A DNA stretch of 64,000 nucleotides, taken from the NCBI GenBank assembly GCA_032209605.1, contig JASFXZ010000039.1:992001-1056000 (forward strand). The letters are read 5' to 3'. The notes beneath the pieces are model-generated. The model did no database searches and had not been told where the DNA came from. It saw nothing but the letters and a program-made list of their open reading frames with translations. This document shows positions 60,919-64,000 of this stretch, in pieces. Numbering within the stretch: the first letter of the stretch is position 1; each line of letters begins with the position of its first letter. Both the position numbers and the translations under genes were made by a program. This DNA comes from Mactromeris polynyma (lineage: Eukaryota; Mollusca; Bivalvia; Venerida; Mactridae).

Positions 60919-62117
60919 TATATTATGGATACATACTGCTTGAATTACAGTAGACAGTCAATGGTTGTATATGATAGACTACATGAATTTAAACCTCTAC
61001 ATCTGCAGATCTTGAAGAATTTTAATTCTACAGCAGCATTATTTGTTATTACTGGTTGAAACGCAAACAGTTACAAATCTGTAACATATGTTCTGGTGAA
61101 CTTCTGTAATTGTTACCGGAAATTAATAAAAAAAAAAATATTTTACAATTTTCCCACAGAAACCTCTTAAATATAAATACTGTAATGGACGTTTTTAATC
61201 AGATAAACTTCTTGGAAATAACTTTAGTCAGTTGTTTTATCAGGATACTTATGATTAAAATAAAATAAAAAGAATTTTAACTCAGTTTCGGTACAGAAGC
61301 ACTTACAACCATTTTGCCTAAAAATGTTAATACATCTAAGTTAGATCAAAACAGTATAAGCTGAAAATCACAGTTGCAGGAACCCATAGGCGTAACTGAT
61401 CATGTAATTTGTATATCATAATACTTCAAGTTCTGATTGATACACATTTATATGGAGTGGACTTATAGTGAAAGTAAACTGAAAGACAACCTAGTGACAT
61501 TTCAACAAGCATTGAAGAATTGAGATGTAAGTAACACTAGGGGTACACATGTATGCTGCAATAGTAATCAGCATGTTCAGTGATATTTCAGAAAGTGGGT
61601 ATCTGTACCCACCCCAACTATAAATGTGGGTACAATAACAAAAACTGTGGGTACACATCAAAAAGCATTTATTTCTGGTTTTTCATTATATACCACTCCC
61701 AAACACAAGTCAATCACGTGCAAGAAGTAATACATGTTTATAACAGTCAGCTGTACATAAAAAGTAGGCCACCAATGAAACATAAACTAAACATACAGTG
61801 AGGTAAATTATATGTGAATAGTCATAGCACAGACTATGAGACATAAATCATCAGTATATTCAGGCAAATCAAATAGTAATCTGAATTTGCTATAATAATA
61901 TTCATTCCTCGTAAAATACGGAGCGGGTGGCATTACGGACCGTATGGTACGGATTTTATCGTATACTAGACCTGAAAACGAAAGTGATTGCATGGATATT
62001 CGCGTGAAAATCCAAGACATAAACGCGTATTTTGAATTTTCCTAGTTGATTTCTTGCAATGCTGGAGTAAATAGTTAAAGAATTAAACGTGGGTTGCCGA
62101 ATAAATACACTCCGGAC
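60919..62117. other. Intergenic, short GTGGGTA repeats only
   Basis: No gene recognised. Around 61595-61655 a GTGGGTA motif occurs three times with one inverse copy (TACCCACC), a weak local hairpin. Confidence 0.35.
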
Positions 62118-62147
62118 TGTTTTTGGCAAGCGTGTGAATAATCATGT
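62108..62147 (-). repeat. Fragment shared with the 54 kb CAGGGCT element
   Basis: CTCCGGACTGTTTTTGGCAA and GCGTGTGAATAATCATG are the inverse of the block at 54388-54425, differing at two or three of ~37 positions. It may be a remnant of a second copy of that element or a shared insertion. Confidence 0.65.
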
Positions 62148-62887
62148 TACTTTGTGAACGGTACCGATGTTTATTCTGCGGCGTTTATTTAGTCTATGCG
62201 GTACCGATCGGCGTGCATACTTGTACCCGCTCATGTTAAAAAATTGGCATGCATTTCATTATTTCTGCGTGAAATACGCAGATTTTTGCGTGAATGAACA
62301 TGCTGAGTAATGTTGAAGCATGCTGTCATATAACACTGAAAAATGCAAGCTCTTCGTACAACAAATCATACAGATTTCATTTACAAGCAATACAAATGTA
62401 TACTCTTTAACTTTTTTCTTCCTAGTAAATCCACAGAAGAGCACAACATACAAAAATGTTTGCCCATTATATATACTGCTCCGTGACAAATAAATAACTC
62501 ACTATATACAGTTGTGTATACTACCTGGACTATTTACTATCCATTTTCACATACCAGCAGTCTAACTGTTCAACAATTTGACAAGGAATTCTATAGGACT
62601 GCTGATTTGAGAATGCCATATGTAGTGCAATTTGCTGACGTGTCCAAGGAAGTAGACTAGGAGTAGGATGCAATGTGATCTTGCTGAGATATTGTTCAGT
62701 TTTTGACAACAGCCCATTGACTTGGATTTGGGAAAATGTTCAGCATTATCTTTGTTCAGCATCAGCGTCAATTTCTAACATTTAGGAAATTATCATCCTA
62801 TTTTGGAGAATTTGGTATATTGACCTAGAGTGGAGACAGACTGTTACCACAATAACAGAAACCTTGTCTGAATATAGCACCCTGTTG

Positions 62888-63010
62888 TCAGGGATGCCAA
62901 CAGTGAAGTGTGAAAAAAGAGGAAAGTTTTGCCGGGGGTCAAGGGGGTTGCGTATGTAGAGGACCAGGGGCGAAGTCCCCTGAAGAAAATGCATTTTCCT
63001 TGAAGCTTTT
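62888..63010 (+). repeat. Dispersed repeat GGGATGCCAACAGTGAAGTG, second copy
   Basis: CAGGGATGCCAACAGTGAAG and TTGCCGGGGGTCAAGGGGG, as at 26.4-26.6 kb (inverted there). It continues with ACCAGGGGCGAAGTCCCCTG, a 20-base imperfect palindrome. Confidence 0.65.
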
Positions 63011-63185
63011 GCTGTAATACATCAGAGAACTTTGTTTCTGATGTAAAAAACCAATGTCATTCTGGTATTGACAGACAACTTACTTTCAACTTTCATAAGT
63101 TATGCCATGGCCTTATCATTCTTATTGTACAATCACGTTACAATGTGGGAATATCAATCTCTCATTTTGCTTCCCTTATGTTATA

Positions 63186-63319
63186 GATCTACTACATTCT
63201 TATAAATCAGAGGTAAAAGAAAATAGTCCAGATTCAAAAGACAATCCTCCACTCCCTAAAGCTATAATATCCGAAGTGGGGACACATGTTAGGTGTAGAA
63301 GCTTGACAAGGTTTTAGTT
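63186..63319 (+). other. Candidate terminal exon, unrecognised
   Basis: After a good acceptor (CTTATGTTATAG) the frame reads LLHSYKSEVKENSPDSKDNP and PKAIISEVGTHVRCRSLTRF before TAG. Composition is protein-like but there is no recognised family. No linked upstream exon was found, and it does not obviously join the candidate exons at 59.8-60.2 kb, which already end in a stop. Confidence 0.2.
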
Positions 63320-64000
63320 TTTAATGTTAATTACTGCTGCAAAGGACAGAGGGAGTGAAATCAACGTGTAGAGCCAGTTTTGTAACCAGTTTTCGCGACC
63401 CGGACAATTATCCAATTTCAAGATAAATATCAATATTTGTCGACAAAGAGAACATTTTCTAGAATTTCGACGATTTCTTGAAATGAAAACATCGTAAGAA
63501 GGTTATTTTATGCTTTTAAATGCGATAGTCGAATCTTCATCCAAGACAAAAATCTAAAACGTTCGGATCATTGTTTTGTTTAAATAAATGCTTTTGCCAT
63601 AAACTGATATTTCATCACTTCCTCAGATCAGTAACAGTCTCTAAACAACGTGCAGCATATATATGCCCAATTCAGTGCATCGCTTTTGTTTTGTGACCAA
63701 CGTCTGGTGCGATAAACTTACAGTTTGTCATTTCAAGAAAAGAACAACAACAACCGCACAGTCGTGTTTAAAATCCCGTTATCCGTACTTGGTAATGTTT
63801 AAAATCGCGTCAACTGTATTACGCCCAGAATTTTACGTACCCTACCCCCTCAATTTTCTCCTCAGATTTATGTGTTTCACGAGATCAACCCCTGGGCGAC
63901 CAAAATCCGCGGAATTCTGCAGAAAATTCACATCCCTGGTTGTTCATTTCAGGCTAATTTAAAGAGTTATGAATAACAATAAACTAACCCAATTATAAAT
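63320..64000. other. Window end, nothing recognised
   Basis: Non-coding by inspection. A + strand open frame of 99 codons near 63663-63962 has no recognisable features. Confidence 0.35.

Overview
The window is animal (metazoan) nuclear DNA. It has spliced genes with GT-AG introns, low GC, and dense short interspersed elements. The tRNA-derived SINEs, the many small inverted-repeat (MITE) families and the repeat style suggest a marine lophotrochozoan, most likely a bivalve mollusc. The species cannot be named from the sequence alone. Five protein-coding genes can be rebuilt exon by exon with consistent splice phases. Together they fill roughly 6-34 kb and 44-58 kb.

Layout: 0-1.15 kb is a degenerate ~42 bp tandem repeat. 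1.9-2.8 kb holds a 287 bp direct duplication, and a small TIR element lies at 3.9 kb. MRPS33 (+, 6.2-7.2 kb, mitochondrial ribosome small subunit) converges on LRGUK (-, 8.3-18.0 kb, 16 coding exons, 814 aa, leucine-rich repeats plus guanylate-kinase-like domain). Only about 310 bp upstream of the LRGUK ATG, a divergently transcribed ADP-ribosylglycohydrolase-family gene begins (+, 18.3-24.0 kb, nine coding exons, 379 aa). At 24-28 kb lie intergenic MITEs, including an intact hAT-type element with a perfect 8 bp target duplication. A seven-exon gene at 28.4-33.9 kb (-) encodes an unrecognised 361 aa type I membrane protein. It has a signal peptide, eight ectodomain cysteines, one TM helix and a long polar tail.

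The 34-44.4 kb stretch has no gene I can support. It contains a 12-copy 57 bp minisatellite with a four-unit higher-order period and a nested stack of DNA transposons. A nucleotide-sugar transporter of the SLC35A2/A3 type follows (-, 44.4-57.9 kb, four coding exons, 335 aa). Its large first intron contains a decayed LINE and many MITEs. At 58-64 kb there are only repeats and a few weak candidate exons on the + strand.

The genes do not form a pathway. They are ordinary housekeeping, ciliary/spermatogenic, ADP-ribose and Golgi functions plus one orphan receptor-like protein. The most striking feature is the mobile-element population: at least eight small inverted-repeat families, one of them with 10-11 copies in 64 kb, and several tRNA-derived SINE families.
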